Of a DNA stretch of 64,000 nucleotides, positions 10,720 to 21,350 are shown piece by piece (positions within the stretch are counted from its first letter, which is position 1; each line of letters begins with the position of its first letter). The stretch spans positions 126,911,410 through 126,975,409 of the forward strand of contig CM076196.1 in the NCBI GenBank assembly GCA_038277395.1, read 5' to 3'. The notes below the pieces were generated by a model that worked only from the letters and a program-made list of their open reading frames with translations, was not told the origin of the DNA and searched no databases. This stretch comes from Dryocosmus kuriphilus (taxonomy: Eukaryota; Arthropoda; Insecta; Hymenoptera; Cynipidae). The position numbers were made by a program, and so were the translations under genes.

Positions 10720-13309
10720 TAATATTCTTATTAATTGATGTAAAAACTTTAACAACTGCTGGTTCAATATTTCTAATAGTTGAATTAACCTTTGAATTAT
10801 TTGTTCGAACATTTCCTGTACTTATAACTTAAAAATCACATGTAAAATGTTATATGTAGTTCTTTAAATTTACTATGTTACAATAAATTAAATAAATCTA
10901 ATTTTCAAAATGTATGTGTATTTCTTCTTCATTCTACTGACCTGAATTAATATTATTTTTTAAATGCAGGAGATGCTCATCACATACTTTGATGCTTCTA
11001 ACATATGATTTATGGTGTGTAGTAATTGAAATCAACATTTCTCCGTAACTCCTTGCTTCAACTACATAATGATCCTCCTCAACCCTCTCTGAAACCACCA
11101 CCTCCTCCTCCTCCTCCTTCTCCTCTTCCTAACATATTTTAATAGTTAAATGAGGTTAATTTCAGTTTTAATATCACTGAAAGAAATCTTTATACTTATA
11201 TACAAGAAATCAACCATTTTGCTAATTAGCATAGGAATCAATAGTACAAATCTATTCATTATTCATCTAGTCTGCCTTTTTATCCCTTGACCTTGATTTA
11301 TTTTAACCAAGGTTTAATGCTGACATAAGAAAAATATTTTTTTATTGACAATGATTGACTTTAATATCTTCAATACTTCACTATTCATGTTATTATTGCA
11401 AGGTTTCAGTTAAATGAATTGGATTTTTAGCATATTACTCGGTTGTGTTAGAGACTATTTCATAGTTTCATACAGTGGATTATAAAATTTATGTATATGA
11501 TTTATTTGGTACATTGATTGCGGTTACTCATACCTGAAACAGAAATAACGCATTGAAATAATTTCAATTTTAATGTAATAACAGAGGCTGGTGTTATTAA
11601 ATAAGATTTGTATTAGATGATTCTTTAACAGCTTGAAAGCTAGTTTATTATTTCCAATAGTAGAAATAATACATGTAATATATGTGATTGTAAATTTTAT
11701 CTCGTTAATTTATAAAAACTAATAAAATAGACCCAGCATGATACTAAACGTGCAATGTCTTCCTATTAATCAATAATATATAGTTCCTTCAATAAGTTAA
11801 ATACAATGTGTTATTTTTAAACATTATAAGTACTTGTTTATGATATATAATTCATCTTACTTTCTTTTAACGGAACTCATTTTGGTTATTATAAAAGAAA
11901 AGGTGTAAGAGACTCATTTTAGTTTTAGAGTTTTCTATAACTGATGGTCTAAGTCTTGTCATCACTGAATGCAAATTTTGAGTATTTTATTTACCTACAA
12001 CCTCCTCTTCCTCCTCAGTAAATATAAAAAAGTTTTGAGAAATTTCATGCATCCAGATTGGACAACAGAGTTATTTATATTAAAATCAAATAAGAAATAT
12101 TGAATCAGTTACTTAGAAGCACTTTCAAAAGTCAAACATTTCGACATTTATCTCTAGGAAAAAAATAATAAAAGCTGGGAAATAAACCGTTTGTAAATAG
12201 GTCAGGATTTGATGGTTCTCGCAATAGTTGGATAAATAATTCAGATTTGTAAAATAGGTTCACTCTTCGATTATTACTGACAAACGCATTACTTAAAACA
12301 CTTTAAGTCTATGTTATAGCATTTTAGGGGATATGTTGTAACATTTTTCGGAGAATTTCGTAAAACGTAAGACTTACATTCATAGGTCTTTGACTTTATC
12401 AACAAATTAAATGTTTATATATTCCATAAGTATGCATCACTCGTCTTCAGTCATGTCTTTGCTTTTTCATTAACTAACTCCTAAGTGAATTTTTCTTTGA
12501 TATTTGTTGACAGGAAGCTGACGTCATATTTTGTGTGACATCAAGAGTAGGTTAAACATGATACACTTATTTTAATGTCTAAAATCACATTGTGGGAGAT
12601 CTCGCAAATACACAGAAATGACTTTAAATTATTTTTTTGCATATTCTGAGCTGTAAAATTGCTTTTCTGATTATTTTCTATTTAGCATGGACATGAACCC
12701 TTTTCCCAAGAATCACATTATTAAGCTTGCAAGATTTCTGTAAAACTTAGAATTTATTGTTTAAGTATAATATTAATGATCTCTCAAATGACGTTATAGC
12801 ATTTTGGGAGAGATACGATGAAATATTTTGAGAGAGTTTGGAAAAACTTAAGTCTTACTTTCATTATTGAACTTATGATTTTTCAACAATTAAGTAAAAT
12901 ATTTTTTAGACAACATAACTGCAATCTAAGAAGAACAGAGAGACTTCTTTTTATAACTCTTCAAATCATAATAGATAAATTGCAATTTCTAAAAATAAGA
13001 GAGAGAGAGAGAGAGAGGCGTTTAAAGAAGAGCGAGTGTGAAACCTGTTAATAAAATGTATGCCACCTTTTGTCTCAAGCTTCGAGAATGCTGATACTAT
13101 ATTAAGTACTTAACATTAAGGGATAAGCGCACTGATTTAAAGTGGTGATACAAATCATAAGACCTTCAATAAAATGCATTCTGATATTGCAGTGTTTTAT
13201 ATGACTTGGGATTATTATTATTATTATTTTGGGTTGCTACCTATAGAATTATCTGTATATATCCTCAACTAAGTTACTTACTATCTTTGTTTATTAATAT
13301 ATCGTCATG

Positions 13310-13842
13310 GCCTGCTTGTAAATGACTGTTTTTACAGATATTTAGCGCGAACATGAATCACCGTCATCTGTTGGTTACTGATTAATTTTACAGACATTCG
13401 GCACTGACACGAATCATCATCGACTTTCGATTACTGATTAAATTGCAGACATTTAACCTGGAACAGAACCCTTCCGCCGAACTGTGGTTTTAAAAACATT
13501 TAGCTTGGAACAAAACCTTGCCCCTAAACCTATATCTCAACAACTCGCCGTAATTGATTACGGACTGAATTTCATTTTAGCACGGACGCAAACCCCCATG
13601 TCTTGTCGAATATTGACTAATTTTACAGACATTCAACCTAGAGCAGAATCCTTCTGCCAAACTGCGGTTTTACAGTCATTTAGCTTGAAACAGAAAACGG
13701 TTCATGAAGCCTGTATCTCAGCAACCCGCCTTACTTGGTTGAATTCAGGCACTTACCGACATCGATTCATTCCTAAGTTACTGATTATTGCCTGCAGCTT
13801 GACAACCCTCCTTACTTTGAAAATTTCTTTAGTGTATAAATC
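13310..13842. repeat. degenerate tandem array, right-arm mirror of 6460-7060
   Basis: Units centred on TTTTACAGACATT and TAGCTTGGAACA or TAGCTTGAAACA recur, the reverse complement of the left-arm array. The number and order of units differ from the left arm. It directly precedes the small gene at 13843. Confidence 0.55.
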
Positions 13843-14025
13843 ATGAAAGTTCAGAGGAAATATGGAACAAAATTCATGACCGAGTTGGACAACGAGCTGT
13901 TGGTATACTTACCGAACCGAATAAACAAAATCTTTGAAGATCCACAATACATGGAAACATTTGAGAAACTGGAAATTGCTGTCCAGAAGAAAAAACTTTC
14001 CTTTCCCTACTTTGGTGGTACATAG
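13843..14025 (+). CDS. small uncharacterised protein, 60 aa (right-arm copy)
   Basis: The mirror of the 6242-6454 gene. It keeps MKVQ-KYGTK, the VYLP segment, INKIFEDPQYME and EIAVQKKKLSF, but stops ten codons earlier because a codon after FGG has become TAG. About a dozen substitutions separate the copies, many of them changing residues. That the frame is kept apart from the shortened tail is weak support for past coding function. Confidence 0.45.
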   Translation: MKVQRKYGTKFMTELDNELLVYLPNRINKIFEDPQYMETFEKLEIAVQKKKLSFPYFGGT

Positions 14026-15469
14026 AACATGCTCGAATTTCAATGTGATGATTGAGTAAATAAATTATAAAATTTACTGATACATTCTCTGTGTATTTAT
14101 TTCTTAATTTCAGTTTATAGATAAGTTAAATTCAGTTTGCTTTGATTTTCATTATTCGTTTCTCAACGATGGATATCCAACACATCGATGGGATGAATTT
14201 CTTTCCATAATAACATCGAGGGACTTTGGAACATCGATGGATAGAAATTTCCAATATTGTTAACTCTTCTTATCGTTAAATTACAGGTAACTATTTTATT
14301 AAATTTACCTTTATAATCTATGCGTGTTGAAAAATTTCATGTGAGTGAAATCGAGCGAAGCTGGGTGAATATATCTGTTTGTGCGGCATCGTATATGTAT
14401 GTAAATGAAGAAGTGTGTGTGTAATCAATGCGTGTCGATAAATTACATCATTATGCGTGTTCCCATAGGCTTATGCTTGTCGAAACCTGTCGAGAGATGC
14501 TGCGTTGGAGGGGGAAGAGTTGGTGGGAGGGAGGAAAGCGGAAGCCGGTCAGAGGAAACGCCACGGCTATCATTATGCGTGTTCCAAAAGACTTATGCTT
14601 GTCGAAACCTGTCTAGAGATGCCGAGTCGAGGGGAAAGGGCAGGTGGGAGGGGAAGCGGAAGCCGGTGAGAGGAAGCCGATGGAGAGTGAGAGAGATAGA
14701 ATATTCGAGAAGTAAATTCCAATACATAATCTTAATAGTAATAAGGAACGTATTCTGACTTACGCTGCAGGGAAAAGTGATTGATTTTTCTTCAGCATTG
14801 TTTTTCAATATCTACTTGTTTGGAAATTTTCGAGGTTTGATTGAGGAGTACGGAATTTTACAAAAGGCAAAAGTGATTGCATTTCTTGAGCAGAATTTTG
14901 TTTTTCAATATCTGATTATTTTGAGATTATAAATTATTACACCATCTTGCGTAATGTGATGAGATTCCCCGTTTGCTCCTCCGTCCCTTCTCACACCCAT
15001 AATGAGGTCAGTGTTGGAGTGAGAGAGGGGGAAATCATGTTCAAACCTGCATCCCATTGAATTTATGCTCTTATATTTTAGTACAAAAGCCGATGGAGAG
15101 GGAAAGAGAGAGGGAATTTTCGAGAAGTAAATTCCAATACATAACCTTAATAGTAATAAGGAATGCGGCGTTCACGCAAAGCTTGTAGTGGTGATACATA
15201 TGGTAAATACCTACCTCAACATTCCTATTTTACCGATACAGGGTAATAACGACTGTCTATAACGGACATTGGTGCCATTTATCGGTGAAAAAAGAAGTTT
15301 GTTGTTCTGGAATCCTATCTTACCGACTCAGGGTAATGCCGAACGTCGATAACTTAGCACGGACATGTACCACTGAAGGAGTAGGGCGCCATCTTTCGGC
15401 GACAGCGCGAAGCTTGTCGTGCTACCGCAGAACTGTCCTAGCTCAACTACTAACGTAGGTAGTAAGCAT

Positions 15470-16178
15470 ACATGTAATTTCTAAAAATACTAAATGAAAG
15501 TATGAATCAACAAATGGTTTGGGTAATTTTTCTCTGAATAAATGTTTAAAATAATCAGATTTAACGGGAATAATCTGTTGACTAAATGTTTCGCTGGGTG
15601 ATTTAATATTTTCAGTCAAAATATACTTTCGAGTTTCCATTATTAGAAAATTTAAACACTTCTCGATATCCGTAGCTTGACTTTTTAGTCCACGTAAACG
15701 TTCATCAGCACAGACGGCAATTGGCTTCAACCCGTCAAAAGTAGTCTTCTGTAACACTATTGTTATATTCTCCTTGGTCCGTTTTTTCTCACTATCTCCC
15801 GCTATGTGTTCCTCTTTGTTATCGGGGAAATCGAAGACGATGGCCTTGTTGCCATTGGATGTAGCGAAGATAATATTAAATTTCCCCAGGTCTACAGATC
15901 TCAGGTAGAAGTGTCCCCTCTCGAAGAATGCTGCCACAGTTTTGATTGCATCTCTGAAGCGTAGCCAGTTTTATGACAGGTTCTAGGCTACCATCAGTCT
16001 GTAGTTCGAGTCCTGTGTAGAGTTGTTTTGAGCAGGAGTTATTCAGTGTATACAGTGAAGCCAGTAATAGGCGATTAACAGGCTGTCGCGCAATCTCTTG
16101 AGCGGGAAACTTAGGTAATTGACGCTTGACCGCAAACCGGTTACTTGCTTTTTCTTCTAGCACTGTAGATAAGCCCAT
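15470..16178 (-). pseudogene. unknown protein beside the Polinton, one frameshift
   Basis: Two overlapping minus-strand frames (16178-15876, then 15937-15443) look like one protein split by a frameshift near 15940-15960. The start ATG at 16178 lies about 85 bases downstream of a consensus initiator. The first part has a basic N terminus and a segment rich in Leu and Gln; the second has SVDLGKFNIIFATSNGNKAIVF, Lys/Glu-rich middle parts, and a hydrophobic end. The frame runs a few codons into the end of the giant palindrome before meeting a stop, so the gene may have been truncated there. I do not recognise the family. Divergent orientation to the next gene suggests a shared regulatory region. 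Confidence 0.4.
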
Positions 16179-16261
16179 GGACGAGATAGTACTAGCAGCG
16201 ACAATGTTAGTGGTTTTGTTCTCAGACGTAGTGATGCGTTCTGGTTCAGGATTACATTTAG

Positions 16262-16297
16262 ACTGACTGCTCTGTGATGATTTCGATCGCTTTTATA
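16262..16297 (-). promoter_or_regulatory. core promoter: TATA box plus TCAGT initiator
   Basis: On the minus strand TATAAAAG begins at 16297 and an arthropod initiator TCAGT lies at 16266-16262, putting the initiator A 33 bases downstream of the TATA start, which is the expected spacing. The ATG of the minus-strand gene follows at 16178. A heat-shock-like TTCTAGAA dyad lies upstream at about 16382. Confidence 0.55.
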
Positions 16298-16399
16298 CAC
16301 TTTGTACCCTACCATACGAAACGATGACGCATGCAGACTGAACTGGTTTCAACCAGTAGTGGAAAGAATTCTGTCCGAAAGATTCTAGAAGCTTGTCAC

Positions 16400-17140
16400 A
16401 TAAATTTTTTTTAAAAAATTAGAGTGTGCTCTGATCTTTATCTATTCTAGGAACACCGCACCAAGCGTGTTAATACAAGTTTAGAAATTCATTATGCAGG
16501 TAAATTTTTAAGATATTCTAACCGTTGTCGAAAGGGTAAATTTATTACTTTTTCCGCGAAGAACACTTAAAGAAAAGAAAGCAATAAATAAACAACAAGC
16601 AATGTTGGAAAACGTTTTATCTAAAAGTGTCATCGATCGTCGTAAATTAGCGAAATTGCTAAAATACCATGAAAGAATTTTTTTAACAATATCAAGCTAT
16701 CATTGGAATGTGTCGGCATCTGGGACGAAAATCTAAAAGGCTCGACAGTTAGATCTTTAGAAATTAGATTTATAGCTTTTTCACTGCGTGTGATATGCGG
16801 GATGGCGCCATACCCTTTTTATCTAGAATCTTTTCTGACGTAGACCCATGTCAGTTACCTAGTAAGGGAAGTTTTTTTTTGAAACGTGAAACTGATCGTG
16901 AAATTTTTTCCATATTACACTATAAGACAAAGCAAAGAGGTTGTAAAGTCAAAATTGACGTGCCCTGTAAAAAAAAAACCTGGCGCCGAACTACTTAGAA
17001 GTCAATGTTCCAATTGACCGGTTGACATTTCAATAAATTTACGATTTTAAAAAGGTTTTTCTTTACAGTTTCCAAGAAAAGCCTGTAGCTGTCAAGGGTC
17101 TGGAATTTTCTAGTAGAAAGGAGTGGAGGAGGGGTAATAG
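16400..17140. other. region between divergent genes
   Basis: An intergenic stretch without a supported gene. A 67-codon frame at 16795-16998 has no recognisable features. A GAATTTTC dyad (heat-shock-like) lies near 17093, and a TTTAAATA box near 17160 is a candidate TATA for the plus-strand gene starting at 17202. Confidence 0.35.
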
Positions 17141-17201
17141 GGTAAGGGAGGGATTTTCTTTAAATACAGGAGAGCATCGTGTAGATGGTTAGTAGAGTTT
17201 C

Positions 17202-18835
17202 ATGATGTCACACCAGGCGGAGCTTCGTAAAGTTCTCGAACACGTTTCGGGTGATTTAAGAAAACGCGAATCGTTGAAATTTTTAAATTACATTGTGAAA
17301 AAGTGTAGTATTAGTAAAGTGTCGGAGTGTTCGGTTCTGTTAAATAATAGTAACTCTTTACGCATTGTACGAAGATGTTTGCATCAAAAGTTCAAAGAGG
17401 CCGACGAGCGGATCTTCGAGAAAATAAATGGTAGGGATTTATCTACGAAATTATTATTTTTTTTTAAGTGATGTGAAAAAAGATTTTATTCCAATATTTT
17501 ATTTTTGTTGTGCAGATCGGAATTGTGATAGAGTTAGACGCGTCAGTGAGAATGTCCCACTCTTCTCTAATGACTCTATGGACACCGACTCAGTCTCAGA
17601 ATCAGAAGGACCTGACGTGGATTCTACGCCGAGTACAAGAAGTGTATATGGTGAAAATCAAGCAGGTAAAAAATTTTTAAATAAAAGGAAAATTAATATT
17701 CTCACGATTTATTCAATTTCGATTTCACCGTTCCAAAATATCCACTCATTTTCTAGAGTAATAAACATAGTAATCGTTATTTACTTTTATTTTGGAAACA
17801 GCTTTGATAATTCGATTTTTTATCTATACTAAAATATTCGTAAGTGTAAATAGTTTGAACAATTATTCTCGAATTTTATCCTAAAATAACAATGATATGT
17901 TACCCGACAAAAAAAAAAGAACTTGAGAGACAGACTTTGAGGTGATATTATCAAGTCTTAACACTAAATATTGAACCTTATTCTTGATTATTAGCTTTTT
18001 CAAATAAATACAAGCGATAAATGTATATTTAAAAAATTTTAAGGAAATGGTAATATTATCTAGCAATTTTTTATTTTAAATTTACAGTTTAGGACAGGTA
18101 CGTGACAAAAAACTTTAGGTAGTTTTTTTTATTTATAATTTTTAAATAAAATCGTTTAAAAATTTGAAACTTAACGAGATTATGCTTGGAAATAAGTAAT
18201 TTATTAATATTTCCTACTTGCTTCCTTTATGAAAAAATGTATTAATCAATAAAAATGTGGAAAATTGCTAGGACCTAAAAAAGTTAACTTTTGGTAAACA
18301 GTGTTATATATAATATCATTATTGTAACGAATAAAAATATGATTCAATTGTAATAGTCAGAGTAAACTGTAACGCAAACCCCTATTTAAAAGATTTAACA
18401 ATATCACTGCTTCATTTACGAGTATATTTGTAGTCGGATGAAGGATAAATATCATTGATTTAGCTATACGTTTTTTTTCTGTGGTATAATATTAATTCAT
18501 TTATTTTTACAGAGCATGAGGGACAAAGGCGAGATCAGGGTCAAGATCTTATCAATCAAACCGAAATTAGAAATGAGGCTGATGAGATTGGAGAGGGTAA
18601 TTATTTTTTATAAATATTCTTGTTTGATACACAGATTCTTTTTATGAATTGTCAAAAATTAATTTTTTAACCATTTCTTTTTGCAGTAAAAGAATCTGTA
18701 GAAGAAACAGCGGTGGAGCAGGAGGATGCGGTGCAGATGGTTGAGGAGTCTGCAGATTACTGCCTACAACAACAGGAATTGCTCGACAATGAGCAGCAAG
18801 TTATCAATGAACTCGAGCAGCAACAGATTATATAA
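17202..18835 (+). CDS. four-exon gene with death-effector-like N terminus
   Basis: Four exons join in one frame with GT...AG borders: 17202-17430, 17516-17665, 18513-18596 and 18687-18835. All three introns are phase 1, and the joined frame ends at TAA 18833-18835, giving 203 residues. Residues about 5-75 show an alpha-helical pattern of the death-effector type: ELRKVLEHVSGDL, then LKFLNYIV, then VSECSVLL and a final IVRRCLHQKF helix. The rest is acidic and low-complexity: a Ser/Asp-rich exon 2, a charged exon 3 and a Glu/Gln-rich coiled-coil-like exon 4. It lies between the minus-strand gene and Polinton DNA polymerase, same strand as the latter. It could be a host-derived apoptosis regulator carried by the element, or a host gene next to it. 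The exon model is strong; the domain call is tentative. Confidence 0.6.
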
Positions 18836-18845
18836 CAGCAGTAGC

Positions 18846-21350
18846 TGCTTTGCAAAGCTGAAGTCAATTTAAAAGAAATAAAATGCGTCTCCTGCAATCG
18901 AATGTTCCTTAGTAGGAACTGTTTACGTAAACACACTGAAAAAGGGTCCTTTTGCGGTAAAATAAGCGTATGTTCTGCTTTACAGATTTGTAAGGGGTGT
19001 TTGCGAGTAGTAAAATTATGGAAAAATAAAAATCACTAATGCGGCACATTTTACTGTAAAAATTGCAAATGCAGGCGTGAGTATAATCACGCTTGAAGGG
19101 GATAAGACTTTAAACATTCAGGAGCCGAATCTCTGTGTAGCATAGAGGGTTTGCTCTAATTGTTTGTCAAATGAAAACATAAATGAATCGTGTAGGTACT
19201 GCGGTGTCCGTCAGATAATATTTAAAGGGGACAATGTTAGACGGGATTTTGTTGAATACGCAACGCGCACGGAGAAAGATTGCAGTCAAACAATTTGTAT
19301 TGCACACAATGCGAAGGGATTTGACCTGCAGTTTATTCTCCGTTACTTGGTAGACGTAAATGGCACAAGGATCCGACCCAAAGTAATAACAAATGGTACA
19401 AAAATTATGCTTATGAATGTCGGGGAGTGTAAATTTCTAGATAGTCTTAATTATATGCCTATGCCTCTAAGTGCCCTTCCCAAAGCGTTCGGACTCACTG
19501 GCGAGGACTCAAAGAAAGGTACATTCCCACACTTTTTTAATAGACCTGAAAATGTCAGCTATATAGGTCCTTTACTCCCGGTAGATGACTATGCTCCTGA
19601 TAGCATGTCAATCGAGACTCGAAAGGAATTTTACGAGTGGTATGATGCATGTAAAGCGGACCACATGTTTGATTTCCAAAAAGAAATTGTAGATTACGGT
19701 ATGAGCAATGTGACGATACTCCGAGGTGCATGCATCGCATTTAGATCTATTACTCTGGCATGTGGGAATGTCTGTCCTTTCGCTGAATGTACCACCATTG
19801 CTTCTACATGTGCCAGGGTATTTCGAAAAGATTTCCTTCAGCCTAATAGCATAGGTATTATACCTAATGGAGGTTATTGACGAGCAAATAAGCAGTCTGT
19901 AAAAGTCATTGAATATTATTATGGTTTGAGAGAGAAATCGGTATTGAAATAAAACATGCAGCGAGGTGTCGTGAATACCGTCTACCAGAGGGTTCATTGG
20001 TTGACGGATATTATGTAGATCCTGACGAAAAGCGTCATGTTCTACAGTTTCACGGTTGCTTTTATTATGGCTGTATTAACTGCTACAAGATGGATCGTGA
20101 TGAAAAATTAGCATTTGGTGATACATTTAACGCACGATATGAGAGCACTTGCGCTAGGAGTCAAAAAATTCGTCAAGACGGCTACGAATTGACGGAAATT
20201 TGGGAATGTCAATAAGACAAATTAAAGAAAAATTCACCGGACATGACTGAGTATTTGAAAAATCATCCTTTATTGCACCAAGACGCACTAAGCCCTCGCG
20301 ACGCGTTTTACGGAGGCCGCACAGGAAATACCGTGTGCTACTATAAAGTAAAAGCAAATGAGGAGATTAGGTATATTGACGTTTGCTCGTTGTACCCATT
20401 TGTTTCAAAAACGGGAAAATTTCCTGTGGGGCATCCGACAATTTATGTGGGTGATGAGCAATTTAGGGGACTAGCCGATCCAAATTACGAAAGCTTAAGA
20501 AATATTGACGGATTAATCAAATGTCGTATAATTCCTCCTCGTAGCTTGTTTCACCCCGTTCTACCAGTGCGAATGCATGAAAAACTCATGTTCCCCCTTT
20601 GTCACGCATGTTGTGAGTCTATGAGCCAAATTGACTGCATTCATGATGATACAATGCTCGAGTTGGAGGAGACATGGATTGCGGATGAGTTGATTAAAGC
20701 AATAGAGTTAAATTATAAAGTAACACATATTTCCGAGATATGGGAATATAAAGTTACTCAGTACGACCCAAAAACGCGCCAAGGCGGTTTATTCGCAAAA
20801 TACATAAACACTTTTTTTTTTAATTAAACAAGAGGCTAGCGGATGGCCGAGCGACTGCGTTGACGAGGAAAAGAAAGGAATGTATCTTCATGAACATAAT
20901 GAGATTGAGGGTGTGAAATTGGACCGCAAAAAGATTTCAAAAAATCCTGGTTTACGTTCAGTTGCCAAACTCTGTCTCAACTCTTTTTGGGGAAAATTCG
21001 GACAAAGAGAGATTCTACCACAAACAGAGGTTGTTGAAGAGCATAAGCATTTAATGGAGTTTTTAACTAACCCAGAGTTGGAACTCCATGATATTACACC
21101 GGTCAATGACGATGTCCTTTATGCCTCTTGGTCGTATAAAGACGAAGCAAGCGTAGCAACACCCTATACGAATGTAGTCATAGTAGCCTATACTACAGCT
21201 CAAGCTTGACTAAAGCTATTCGAATATCTACACCCATTAGATCGACGTGTTCTGTACTACGATACAGATTCATACATTTTCACAAGTCATGAAGATGTAC
21301 AAGAGTACAATCCGCCCATGGGTCGTTTATTGGGTCAGATGACAGATGAG
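18846..21350 (+). pseudogene. polB: Polinton protein-primed DNA polymerase B, decayed
   Basis: A family-B, protein-primed type polymerase that copies the element. A Cys/His-rich N-terminal part spans about 18880-19200. The exonuclease motif AHNAKGFD lies at 19302, polymerase motif A DVCSLYP at 20378-20398, motif B KLCLNSFWGK at 20967 and motif C YYDTDS at 21255. All catalytic motifs survive, but the frame is broken: stops near 19056 and 19098, TGA at 19878, a frameshift near 19920, TAA at 20213, a disruption at the T-run near 20810 and TGA at 21207. Similarity ends near 21350, soon after motif C, so the thumb and C terminus are missing. The next sequence is unrelated insert. It is certainly non-functional as it stands. 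Confidence 0.9.

Larger units (their letters stand above)
4847..15456. repeat. giant imperfect palindrome, arms of about 5.3 kb
   Basis: The left arm (4847-10135) reappears as its reverse complement in the right arm (10221-15456) around a spacer of about 85 bases (10136-10220). Anchor pairs checked by eye: GAGCTAGGACAGTTCTG at the left end with CAGAACTGTCCTAGCTC at the right end; the purine-rich stretch at 9309-9350 with its pyrimidine-rich mirror at 11080-11130; and AGTCTTTCTATTCTG at 10111 with CAGAATAGAAAGACT at about 10231. Arms differ by substitutions, indels and tandem copy numbers. It may be a transposon with very long terminal inverted repeats (foldback type) or a head-to-head dimer of one 5.3-kb unit. 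No transposase was recognised and no convincing target duplication flanks it. Confidence 0.85.

Noticed and set aside
14405..14808. Frames of 62-117 codons on both strands in the right arm.
   Set aside because: They read a locally GC-rich tandem repeat (CGAAACCTGTC and GCGTGTTCC units) in several frames at once; not gene-like.
16795..16998. 67-codon frame between the divergent genes.
   Set aside because: No recognisable domain, contains a poly-A run, and no splice or promoter context of its own.
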